A stretch of 9,598 nt of DNA, taken from the NCBI GenBank assembly GCA_031280855.1, contig JAITGH010000170.1, positions 1 through 9,598 on the forward strand. Reading direction: 5' to 3'. Under the pieces are notes generated by a model. The model worked only from the letters and a program-made list of their open reading frames with translations, was not told where the DNA came from and did no database searches. Of this stretch, positions 1 through 6,784 are shown piece by piece; within the stretch, counting starts at the first letter, position 1, and every line of letters starts with the position of its first letter. Source of the DNA: Oscillospiraceae bacterium. Its GTDB lineage: Bacteria > Bacillota > Clostridia > Oscillospirales > Oscillospiraceae. Made by a program: the position numbers and the translations under genes.

Positions 1-1
1 A

Positions 2-3000
2 GGCTTCGTCTTCAACGGCTGGCAGAAGGAAGACGGCACGTCGTTCAACGTCAATCTGCCCGTTAATGAGGACATGCGAGTCCACGCAATCTGGACAGCC
101 GTCCGAGTCGACTACAAGATCGCAGTCTGGGCGGAGCGTATCGACGTAACTCGCGGCAACCAAACCGACGCGGCTCGCAACATCAACAACGGCAAGATCG
201 ACGCGACCTACAGCGGCACGATCCCGTGGAACCCGAACGCTCGCGTCAACTCGCTCTTCTACGACCAGATCGGCATAATCCAGAAGAGCAACGCGGTCAA
301 CGCGGGCAGCAATATCCCGACCGTCGCTCAAGCCGACATAACTGCGGCAACCAACATGATCCCCGCGAACGACCGCAGCTACTTCGAGACCGCCGCCGGG
401 CAGTACATCATCCAAGCGAACTCCACGACCGTCAACGCGGACGGTTCCACCGTTATCAACATCTACTTCCGACGTAAGCTGCTCGAAATGCGGTTCACCG
501 TACCCAACACGTTGGTTATGACCGTTCACAACAGAGATTCCAACGATGCGAACAACATAACCTATGGCTTAAATACCGGGCGCGGTACGTACTCATATTT
601 CGTGAAACTAAACGAGGACATCAACAACCGCTGGCCGGATCGTCTCAACGCGAACCACGCGTTTACCAACCCGGCTACCAGTTTCACAAGCTGGGCGGGC
701 GGAAATCCGTCAGGCAACAACGCTTCGCACCGCGTTCGTGCAACTCCTGATATACTGGTTTCAGCCGGTGCAACCTCATTCACGATGAACTCCGCCAACG
801 GCGTGAGTAGTCAAATGTTGCACTATCTGGTCGAGGCAATCCCGGGCGATGAGGTGTTCATGAACCCGGTCGTCAATACCAGATTCTCGGTAAACGTCAA
901 CGCCAGAACGTACGTTTTCGCGGAAAGCCCGCAGTACACTCAGGTTATCAGCTCTGACTCCGGCTCGTGGAGCGCGAAAGGACTCCCGAATCTATCAACC
1001 CTAAATGCAAACGGTCAGCTCGAAGGCAGTTCCGACCGCTGGGGATATGCGGGACCGAGAAACAACGGTGATGCACAGCGTGACTTCTACTTCATCTACT
1101 CACGCGGAGCCGGGCACGCGCTGCGCTTCAGCGGCAACGTTGCAACCGATAAGCTCGCGCTGTATACTCCGCCTACGCAAGCGGTCGCGAACGCGCTGAT
1201 CCCGGAGGGCGCGGCGGCGAACATCTTTACCAAGCCTCGTAACTATACGCAGATTCTTTACGGAGAATCGTTAGAATACTACGAGCCGCTGTCCGAGCCC
1301 ACCTACACCGCTACTACCGACGACGGCAAGCAATACCAGTTCGCAGGTTGGTACACCAGCCCGCAGTGCCTACCGGGTACCGAGTTCATGATCCCCGATA
1401 ACTGGGCGACTGAGGACGCTCCCAAAGTCAACCTCTTCCGGCTCGACCCCACCAGCGGACGACCCGCGACTATGCCGACCACCGATTTGACCCTCTACGC
1501 CCGCTGGGTGCCCGTGCCCTACACTCTTAAGATCAGCGACCCTGAAAACGGGCCCGCAACCGAAGACGCGGACGGAGTGCGCGGAGTCCTGTTCTACCGC
1601 ACGCGTAACCTCTTCGAGCGCATCGGCAGTCCCGTACTCGGCAACGGCGCAACCGACTACACTCGCGACAGCGCGCTGCCGCCGATGACGAACCCCTACG
1701 ACGTGCCCGCGTTCAGCTCCACCGTCGCGCCGCTCGCCTCAAGCTACGTTGAAAACGTTACAGCGCTGCCCGACGGGCGCAAGTTCCTCGGCTGGCACTA
1801 CGCGATCGGTATCGGCAGCGAGGAAAAACTCACCGACGAAACCGAGCTTAGCGGCGGTATCTCCAACGTCTTCGCGCTCTACGAGCCGCTAAAGGGCGAC
1901 ATCCACATCGTTTATCAAACCCCCGAAATCGCCATCAAGTACAATTGGGGTTCCGAAGAGTATTGGCCGTGGAGCCAATTTGAGGGCACCGTCAAGTCCT
2001 ACAACACCGTGCCTGAACTTCGCAGCGAGTCCGAGAACATCGTGCTTCGCACCCCCGTCAACCCAATCGCCGACCTCTATTACACGAACGATCAGAACGA
2101 TAACTTCATCGGCTGGGAGCTGGGATATTACATTACGTCCGGATCTGAAGCCGTGTGGTCGCCGTTGCTTGATAACAAGGGCAAATCCTTGTCAATCAAG
2201 GACGTCAACGGCCGCAGTATCGACAGCGGTCTGATCGCCCCGGACACCGTGATCAGTATCAAGACGCTGCTTGAAACCGCCGCGCAAGCCGTCACGAACT
2301 ATCCGGCTAACTCGATCCCGTATTCCGTGCTCGACCCAACGAACATCGAAGCGAAGAGCACGCAGTACTACGCCGCCGGTAAGTACGTCTTCTTCCGCCC
2401 GGTATTCAAGAACGACAAACGCTACGGCATCATCTATGAGTACGATCCCACCGTCGCGTACGTCGACATCTCCGATAAGTATGACGCGAACTCCGGACTC
2501 GACCCGCTTACCGCAGAGGAGTTCAACGCGAAGTTCTCACCCTACAACGGCGGCAACCCGATCATCCCCGACGAACTCGGCGGAGCGAAACTCGTCGGTT
2601 GGAAAGCCAAAACCATCACCAGCATCCGTCCGGAGTATGTCGAGAAGTTCCGATTCAACGACCTCATCCCGCGCAGTATCTTCAACTCTATCTCGAAAGG
2701 ATTCGTATTCACCGACGCGGAAGTGAACGAGCTTTACGCTCCGTACACCAATATCAGAGGTCCCGTCATCACGCTAAGTACACCGGGCGGCAGCACTAAC
2801 GTCCCGTACGGCGTGCCCTACGGCAACTATATCGTACTCCAGCCGCTGTACGAGTACACAATCACCTTCGACTTCAACGCGCCGTCCGGCGAGGCAAGCC
2901 TCAAAGTTCCGGGAGTCTCCGCCCCCTACGTCGGGAAGTATGAGAAGCCCGTGAACGACGGTGAGGTCATCACATCGCTTCCCAACAACAGCGTGCTCAA

Positions 3001-3844
3001 ACTGGAGGGCGGTACCGAGTTCGACCTCAAGCATGGCCGCTGGAACACCGTCAAGAATCCCACGCCGGAAAACCCGGGCGTCGAGTGGTACCTGCCCGTT
3101 GCGGGTACGGCGATCAGTGACGCGATGCGCTCCCTGTGGTCGCACACCGACGAGGTCAACTACATCTGGTTTGACGAAGAGTCCGGAACCTACCAAACCG
3201 GGTTAGATGTCAACGGTAACACTTGGCTGGAAAGCGGAAATATGACCCTGTACGCACAATGGGATGTACTTCCCGTCGACCCGCCGATTACTCGCCCGTC
3301 GCGCAGTGAGCTCGCCTACGCTTACGACGACTCCGCCGCTCGCGCTCTGATCGGTACCACAATCGACGTCACGATGATGATCTACGTCAAGACCGGAGTC
3401 CTCGTCGTCGACAGCGGTTTGATCGCGCATGAGTCCGCCGCCGTTAAAGCCGCTCGTTACAAAGTGGCAACCGACGAGACTCAACGCCAGCAACTCATCT
3501 TCTCCGACGCAAACGGCATACCGCTGAGACCGGAGTACTGCGCTATTCTCGACTCCGCAATCAGCGGAACCACGCTTACCTACGACGGTGAGACCGAGCG
3601 CAACAGCTTCGAAGGCTCCGGGCGCGAGACTTACCACAAGTACACGCTGCGCTTCTCAATTGAGATCGCAAGCCTTGACACCGCGATTATGTCCAGCAGT
3701 ATCGATCGTCTGCGGATCGGACTGGACATCGGGGCAGCGTTCAACGCCGACTCGAACGAGATCGCGTTCTCCTCCAGCAGCAGTGTGAACGGAATGAACT
3801 CCGCCGTCGTCATCTACCCGAAAGGACTTCGTAAAGGATCATAG
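2..3844 (+). CDS. Large InlB-repeat (Listeria-Bacteroides repeat) surface protein, 5' end cut by window
   Basis: The frame is open from base 2, so the ATG at 74 is internal; 1,280 residues are visible. At bases 2-94 a GFVFNGW ... HAIW module is already present, which shows coding continues upstream. Bases 104-1250 carry a DGSTVINIYF strand (about 439-468) and a DINNRWP segment (about 617-637), both typical of clostridial InlB-repeat proteins. Then come modules with a GW signature and an aromatic closing strand: FAGW 1340 to LYARW 1493-1507; FLGW 1784 to FALYEP 1871; FIGW 2105 to YVFFRPVF 2384; LVGW 2591 to IVLQPLYEY 2831; HGRW 3032 to MTLYAQW 3242-3262. The last ~190 residues (from about 3280) form an unrecognised domain. 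The C-terminus (KGLRKGS) has no LPXTG, hydrophobic anchor or SLH domain, so attachment is unexplained. The family is extracellular and often adhesive; the ligand is unknown. Any signal peptide lies outside the window. Confidence 0.85.
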   Translation, partial: GFVFNGWQKEDGTSFNVNLPVNEDMRVHAIWTAVRVDYKIAVWAERIDVTRGNQTDAARNINNGKIDATYSGTIPWNPNARVNSLFYDQIGIIQKSNAVNAGSNIPTVAQADITAATNMIPANDRSYFETAAGQYIIQANSTTVNADGSTVINIYFRRKLLEMRFTVPNTLVMTVHNRDSNDANNITYGLNTGRGTYSYFVKLNEDINNRWPDRLNANHAFTNPATSFTSWAGGNPSGNNASHRVRATPDILVSAGATSFTMNSANGVSSQMLHYLVEAIPGDEVFMNPVVNTRFSVNVNARTYVFAESPQYTQVISSDSGSWSAKGLPNLSTLNANGQLEGSSDRWGYAGPRNNGDAQRDFYFIYSRGAGHALRFSGNVATDKLALYTPPTQAVANALIPEGAAANIFTKPRNYTQILYGESLEYYEPLSEPTYTATTDDGKQYQFAGWYTSPQCLPGTEFMIPDNWATEDAPKVNLFRLDPTSGRPATMPTTDLTLYARWVPVPYTLKISDPENGPATEDADGVRGVLFYRTRNLFERIGSPVLGNGATDYTRDSALPPMTNPYDVPAFSSTVAPLASSYVENVTALPDGRKFLGWHYAIGIGSEEKLTDETELSGGISNVFALYEPLKGDIHIVYQTPEIAIKYNWGSEEYWPWSQFEGTVKSYNTVPELRSESENIVLRTPVNPIADLYYTNDQNDNFIGWELGYYITSGSEAVWSPLLDNKGKSLSIKDVNGRSIDSGLIAPDTVISIKTLLETAAQAVTNYPANSIPYSVLDPTNIEAKSTQYYAAGKYVFFRPVFKNDKRYGIIYEYDPTVAYVDISDKYDANSGLDPLTAEEFNAKFSPYNGGNPIIPDELGGAKLVGWKAKTITSIRPEYVEKFRFNDLIPRSIFNSISKGFVFTDAEVNELYAPYTNIRGPVITLSTPGGSTNVPYGVPYGNYIVLQPLYEYTITFDFNAPSGEASLKVPGVSAPYVGKYEKPVNDGEVITSLPNNSVLKLEGGTEFDLKHGRWNTVKNPTPENPGVEWYLPVAGTAISDAMRSLWSHTDEVNYIWFDEESGTYQTGLDVNGNTWLESGNMTLYAQWDVLPVDPPITRPSRSELAYAYDDSAARALIGTTIDVTMMIYVKTGVLVVDSGLIAHESAAVKAARYKVATDETQRQQLIFSDANGIPLRPEYCAILDSAISGTTLTYDGETERNSFEGSGRETYHKYTLRFSIEIASLDTAIMSSSIDRLRIGLDIGAAFNADSNEIAFSSSSSVNGMNSAVVIYPKGLRKGS

Positions 3845-3889
3845 CATTACACGGTAACCGAGGCGCGGCCTCACCGGATATCACTAAGA

Positions 3890-3938
3890 CGAGGAATCGC
3901 CTAACGGCGGTTCCTCGCCGTTTCGCCGCATAACGGCG
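3890..3938 (+). terminator. Tandem hairpins after the surface-protein gene, possible terminator
   Basis: CGAGGAATCGCC (3890-3901) can pair along its full length with GGCGGTTCCTCG (3906-3917), with one G-U wobble and a TAAC loop. A second hairpin, CGCCG (3924-3928) with CGGCG (3934-3938) around CATAA, follows directly. They begin 46 bases after the stop codon. There is no proper T-tract (only CCGTTTCG between them), so Rho-independent termination is uncertain. They could equally be an mRNA 3'-end stabiliser. Confidence 0.45.
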
Positions 3939-4018
3939 GTAGGGTGCATACTCCGTGCGGCAAGGGCAACTCCTACTTCGCGGTATTCGCCGCAGTCACC
4001 GAACCGCTCGCCCGATCA

Positions 4019-4024
4019 TATAAT
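4019..4024 (+). promoter_or_regulatory. Candidate -10 box for the CHAP lysin gene
   Basis: A perfect TATAAT lies 71 bases before the ATG at 4096, in a GC-rich stretch where chance matches are less common. The bases 16-18 upstream (around 3995-4002, GTCACCGA) match TTGACA poorly, so the promoter would be weak or need an activator. A transcript from here would have a leader of roughly 65 bases carrying two TCGCAAG copies. Confidence 0.35.
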
Positions 4025-4095
4025 CAGTTTGACGGGGTCGCAAGTGCAACGCAATCGCAAGCGACAGCGGCCTCCGTATCAAGTGAGGTAGATTG

Positions 4096-4806
4096 ATGAG
4101 TGAGATTGATCAAGTGCTGGAGGTCGCACGCCGATACATTGGTGTGACGGAGCATCCGTCCGGCTCTAACAATGTGTTGTTCAACACGAAGTACTATGGG
4201 CGAGACGTCAGCGGAGCGCAGTACTCCTGGTGCGCAAGCTTTCTCGGCTACTGCTTTTGGGAGGCGAAGCTGCTCGAGCTTACCGGATTCTACCGCAAGG
4301 ACGCGGATTACAAGTATAACGCGGAGAATATCGCGCTTACCAATAACTGGGTGGCGATGTCGAAGAAACTCGGTCGCTGGGTTACCCATGACTACAGCCC
4401 CGGAGACTGCGTGCTCTTCGATTGGGTCGGCGACGGGATCGCGAACCACATCGGGATTGTCGAGAGCGCAAATAGCTCGGCGAACACGCTGGTCACAATC
4501 GAGGGTAACACCGGGAACGCGGTTCGCCGAATGACTCGCAAGGTCGACCGCGCTGTGATGGGCGCGTTCCGCCCAAATTACAAAATCAAGGTAGACGAAA
4601 CTATGGACGTGGAACAATTCAAAACACTATACAGGCAGATGCTTAAGGATCAGGCGGCGGATCAACCCGACGAGTGGGCCCGAGACGCGGCTCAAGCCGC
4701 CGTAGAGAGAGGCGCGTTCAAAGGCGACGGCATCGACATGAACTGGAAGTCTCCTGTTTCCAGGCAGGAGCTTGCAATCGTAATGCAGAGGCTCGGACTA
4801 CTGTAG
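4096..4806 (+). CDS. CHAP-domain peptidoglycan hydrolase (phage-type endolysin) with SLH-like C-terminal segment
   Basis: This 236-residue protein probably cleaves peptidoglycan as an amidase or endopeptidase. Residues 1-162 read as a CHAP domain: IGVTEHPSGSNN near 15-26, the nucleophile cysteine C46 in YSWCASF, PGDCVLFDW at 102-110, the base histidine H118 in NHIGIVE, and the polar partner E136/N138 in IEGNTGN. Residues 189-236 (EWARDAAQAAVERGAFKGDG ... SPVSRQELAIVMQRLGLL) resemble the SLH-like, probably wall-binding tail of clostridial phage lysins. The ATG at 4096 is chosen because GAGGT (4085-4089) sits six bases before it; a TTG at 4093 is in frame but too close. There is no signal peptide or membrane segment, so export would need a holin or lysis. 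The membrane protein gene 211 bases downstream fits that role. The exact bond cut cannot be told. No phage structural gene adjoins it in the window. Confidence 0.88.
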   Translation: MSEIDQVLEVARRYIGVTEHPSGSNNVLFNTKYYGRDVSGAQYSWCASFLGYCFWEAKLLELTGFYRKDADYKYNAENIALTNNWVAMSKKLGRWVTHDYSPGDCVLFDWVGDGIANHIGIVESANSSANTLVTIEGNTGNAVRRMTRKVDRAVMGAFRPNYKIKVDETMDVEQFKTLYRQMLKDQAADQPDEWARDAAQAAVERGAFKGDGIDMNWKSPVSRQELAIVMQRLGLL

Positions 4807-4816
4807 GCCGTACGGC

Positions 4817-4844
4817 GCACCTAAGGTGCACGATTTTTGTTTTT
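4817..4844 (+). terminator. Rho-independent terminator after the CHAP lysin gene
   Basis: GCACC (4817-4821), loop TAA, GGTGC (4825-4829) is followed by CGATTTTTGTTTTT. The stem is short but GC-rich and the T-run is the clearest in the window. A perfect palindrome GCCGTACGGC (4807-4816) lies just before it, directly after the stop codon. If it works fully, the downstream membrane-protein gene needs its own promoter; a leaky terminator would set a ratio between lysin and holin-like protein. Confidence 0.6.
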
Positions 4845-4900
4845 GCTTGTGTCCGTCGTAATCGCCTGAGCGTCTGCGGCTCCGTCGACCGGATACAAGC
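4845..4900 (+). other. Extended inverted repeat, possible structured leader upstream of the holin-like gene
   Basis: GCTTGTGTCC (4845-4854) pairs with GGATACAAGC (4891-4900) over ten positions with one G-U. The stem can continue with GTCG (4855-4858) against CGAC (4886-4889), leaving C4890 bulged. This gives about 14 pairs around a 27-base loop (4859-4885). It starts right after the T-tract of the preceding terminator and ends 117 bases before the next ATG. I do not recognise a known RNA family, and nothing else is clear in the rest of the 4807-5017 gap: a TTGACC (4935) and a TATTAT (4971) are 30 bases apart, too far for a normal promoter. Confidence 0.4.
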
Positions 4901-5017
4901 AAAGACGGGAATCAACGCTCGGACAAACACGCACTTGACCGACAAGACTTCGGCGGCTTCGCGTGCGGAATATTATGTGCCGCTGAGAAACATATGGCGG
5001 CAGGAATTGGAGAAGTT

Positions 5018-5296
5018 ATGAGTGTAGAGATGTTGTTCAGTGTGATTGCGGCGATCGGGGCGATTACCGCTATTATCATTAACTGGTACAATGTGCACAA
5101 AAAAGGTGTCTCCGAGGCTACTGAATTGTACGCTCAAAAAGTGTCGTCCGAGGTCAAGCTCGACCTCATCTACACCGAGGTCAAAGAGATCAAGCAAGAG
5201 TTGAAACTTAAGGAGCAAATGACGACCGACCACAGCATCAAGCTTTCGGAGCACGACTCTCGAATTACGGCTCTGGAGAAGAAGATCCCGGCATAA
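5018..5296 (+). CDS. Small holin-like membrane protein: one N-terminal membrane segment plus coiled coil
   Basis: This 92-residue protein has one hydrophobic segment (about residues 5-24, ending IIINWYNVHKK) followed by a charged helical tail. From about residue 46 to 90 (EVKLDLIYTEVKEIKQEL ... ITALEKKI) the tail shows heptad-like spacing of I, L and V, as in a coiled coil. This layout matches small proteins encoded beside endolysins in clostridial prophages, often called holin or haemolysin-XhlA-like. In classic XhlA the coiled coil comes before the membrane segment, so it is not a plain XhlA. The ATG at 5018 is preferred to the one at 4994: GGAG (5009-5012) lies five bases before it, and the longer start adds MAAGIGEV with no good ribosome site. 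The likely role is a membrane pore or adaptor that lets the CHAP enzyme reach the wall. This is inferred from context and shape, not from a diagnostic motif. The stop codon abuts the first 51-bp repeat. Confidence 0.72.
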   Translation: MSVEMLFSVIAAIGAITAIIINWYNVHKKGVSEATELYAQKVSSEVKLDLIYTEVKEIKQELKLKEQMTTDHSIKLSEHDSRITALEKKIPA

Positions 5297-5346
5297 CAAG
5301 GGCGCAGCCCTTGACCTCCGCCGATGGGGGCTAATCGTCGCCCGCC
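5296..5346. repeat. 51-bp direct repeat, copy 1
   Basis: Identical base for base to 5420-5470. It starts with a perfect hairpin, CAAGGGC (5297-5303), loop GCA, GCCCTTG (5307-5313), directly after the stop codon of the membrane-protein gene, so it may act as its 3' hairpin although no T-run follows. CTAATC (5331-5336) near its right end pairs with GATTAG (5362-5367) beyond the repeat, enclosing CCGCC/GGCGG. The element therefore probably extends to about 5367. It contains no ORF and probably belongs to an intergenic repeat family of this genome. Confidence 0.9.
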
Positions 5347-5419
5347 CTTACGGCGGTCGAAGATTAGTGCGCCGCTCACGCCCCTGCCCGCAGTTTCACG
5401 CTTCTGCTGCTGTTGTACC

Positions 5420-5470
5420 ACAAGGGCGCAGCCCTTGACCTCCGCCGATGGGGGCTAATCGTCGCCCGCC
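5420..5470. repeat. 51-bp direct repeat, copy 2
   Basis: Second identical copy, 124 bases after the first. The same CAAGGGC/GCCCTTG hairpin lies at 5421-5437. GCTAAT (5454-5459) pairs with ATTAGC (5473-5478), just outside the identical part, so the second hairpin is kept although the sequence to its right differs from copy 1. The 73 bases between copies (5347-5419) hold only the right arm of copy 1's second hairpin and otherwise nothing I recognise. Confidence 0.9.
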
Positions 5471-5497
5471 GCATTAGCAGGATTTACGTTCATCTTT

Positions 5498-5523
5498 GTA
5501 CAAGTCGCTGCATAGACTTGTAC
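5498..5523 (+). promoter_or_regulatory. Perfect 9-bp inverted repeat touching the carboxypeptidase ribosome binding site
   Basis: GTACAAGTC (5498-5506), an eight-base spacer, then GACTTGTAC (5515-5523). The right arm ends at the first G of GGGAGG (5524-5529), the ribosome site for the gene starting at 5540. In RNA, TTT (5495-5497) could add G-U pairs with GGG (5524-5526), partly covering the Shine-Dalgarno. It could be a translational hairpin or a DNA operator for a dimeric regulator. No convincing promoter is visible beside it. Confidence 0.55.
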
Positions 5524-5539
5524 GGGAGGATTTCAACCG

Positions 5540-6781
5540 ATGCGCAGAACTGTTGTTTTACTACTACTGCTGTCCACGCTTTGCAAAGCGCAAGCAACCG
5601 CCGCAGTCGATTCCGCACCGGATCAAAACGCCGAGCCCGCGATCGCGTACCTCGATCCGGAGACTGACGACGTATTCGATGAGGAACCATGGGCGGAGAC
5701 CGTCTTCGCACCCGCCGACGTACCGGCTCGAGCCGCTATCCTCATGGAAAAAGAGACCGGGACGATCGTATACGCCGGAAACGAGCACGAACGCTTGCCG
5801 CCGGCCAGCGTTACGAAAGACATGACGATGCTGCTTGTCGCGGAGGCGATCGACTCCGGACGACTGAAGCTCAGCGACGTCGTTACCGCTTCGGCGACCG
5901 CGTCGAAGATGGGCGGCTCGCAGATTTACCTGCGTGAGAACGAACGCATGAGCGTCGCCGATCTTCTGAAGGCTGTCGCGGTAGGCAGCGCGAATGACGC
6001 GAGCGTCGCGCTTGCGGAACACCTCGCCGGGAGCGAAGCCGCATTCGTAACGAGGATGAACGCACGTGCGAAGGAACTGGGAATGAACGACACCGCGTTC
6101 GCCAACTGTACCGGGCTGCCGTCAGGCTCGGAGCACGTCACCTCCGCGTTCGACGTCGCAGTGATGAGCCGCGAGCTGATTCGGCACTCGTTCATCCGCG
6201 ATTATACCACGATCTGGATGGATACCGTACGTAACGGCGAGTTCGGGCTGTCGAACACGAATAAGCTTGTGCGGTTCTATCCCGGCACGACGGGGCTTAA
6301 GACGGGGTACACGGCGGAGGCGCAGTATTGCCTGTCGGCAACGGCGGAGCGCGACGGCGTGGAGTTCATCGCGGTGATACTCGGCGCACCAAGCTCCAAC
6401 GAACGCTTCGACGCGGCGAAGTCGCTGCTGAGTTTCGCGTTCGCGAACTATGCGCTTACGGACGTCTCGCCGGAGGAACCGCTCGCTCCGATCCCCGTAA
6501 AGCTCGGTACAAGCGCTTACGTACAACCGACAGTACGGGGTGAGCGCAAGCTCCTCGTGGAGCGTTCCGCGAAGCCCGGACTGACTCGCACGGTCGAGCT
6601 GCCGGAGTTCGTCTCTGCGCCAATCTCAAGCGGCGCGGAGCTCGGCAGACTGATAATCCGCGACGCGTCCGGGAACGTACTGATGAACTCGCCGCTATGC
6701 GCGGCGGAGGAAGTCCCGAAAGTTCAATGGGGCGGCGTACTGCTCAGGTATTTGAAGCTATTGCTGTTCGGTCAGCTGTAG
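5540..6781 (+). CDS. dacF: D-alanyl-D-alanine carboxypeptidase, DacF-type (peptidase S11, low-molecular-weight PBP)
   Basis: This 413-residue serine carboxypeptidase trims the terminal D-Ala from peptidoglycan pentapeptides outside the membrane, limiting cross-linking. All three penicillin-binding motifs are present: S90-V-T-K93 (nucleophile and lysine) in PPASVTKDMT, S150-A-N152 in VGSANDASVAL, and K254-T-G256 in TGLKTGYT. Residues 1-21 (MRRTVVLLLLLSTLCKAQATA) form a short signal peptide with an A-x-A type site. Residues about 310-395 form the usual beta-rich C-terminal domain. The end (LLRYLKLLLFGQL) looks like an amphipathic membrane anchor. The ATG at 5540 has GGGAGG ten bases upstream. 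One oddity is aspartate after the catalytic lysine (TKDMT), where the family usually has isoleucine or leucine. DacF, DacB and DacA types are hard to separate by eye, so the symbol is tentative. The 26-base inverted repeat upstream may control it. Its stop lies three bases from that of convergent lplA. Confidence 0.93.
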   Translation: MRRTVVLLLLLSTLCKAQATAAVDSAPDQNAEPAIAYLDPETDDVFDEEPWAETVFAPADVPARAAILMEKETGTIVYAGNEHERLPPASVTKDMTMLLVAEAIDSGRLKLSDVVTASATASKMGGSQIYLRENERMSVADLLKAVAVGSANDASVALAEHLAGSEAAFVTRMNARAKELGMNDTAFANCTGLPSGSEHVTSAFDVAVMSRELIRHSFIRDYTTIWMDTVRNGEFGLSNTNKLVRFYPGTTGLKTGYTAEAQYCLSATAERDGVEFIAVILGAPSSNERFDAAKSLLSFAFANYALTDVSPEEPLAPIPVKLGTSAYVQPTVRGERKLLVERSAKPGLTRTVELPEFVSAPISSGAELGRLIIRDASGNVLMNSPLCAAEEVPKVQWGGVLLRYLKLLLFGQL

Positions 6782-6784
6782 CGG

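Noticed and set aside
2774..3637. Two 140-144 codon minus-strand ORFs under the surface-protein gene
   Set aside because: They lie opposite continuous repeat-protein coding sequence and show no family resemblance.
4029..4034. TTGACG as a -35 box for the lysin gene
   Set aside because: No -10-like hexamer lies 16-18 bases downstream; the perfect TATAAT is upstream of it instead.
4024..4617. 197-codon minus-strand ORF over the CHAP gene
   Set aside because: It is antisense to a clear CHAP domain, has no recognisable domain, and GC-rich codon bias creates such mirror frames.
4994..5017. Longer start for the holin-like protein at ATG 4994
   Set aside because: There is no Shine-Dalgarno before 4994, while GGAG is well placed for ATG 5018.
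4674..5021. 115-codon plus-strand ORF bridging the lysin and holin-like genes
   Set aside because: It overlaps the lysin C-terminal domain out of frame, runs through the terminator and stem-loop, and has low-complexity composition without a ribosome site.
5296..5470. The paired 51-bp repeats as insertion-sequence ends, att sites or a CRISPR
   Set aside because: They are direct rather than inverted, enclose only 73 non-coding bases, and two copies do not make an array.
5570..5587. Lipobox in the carboxypeptidase signal peptide (STLC)
   Set aside because: The residue before the cysteine is leucine, not G, A or S, so a lipoprotein signal is unlikely.
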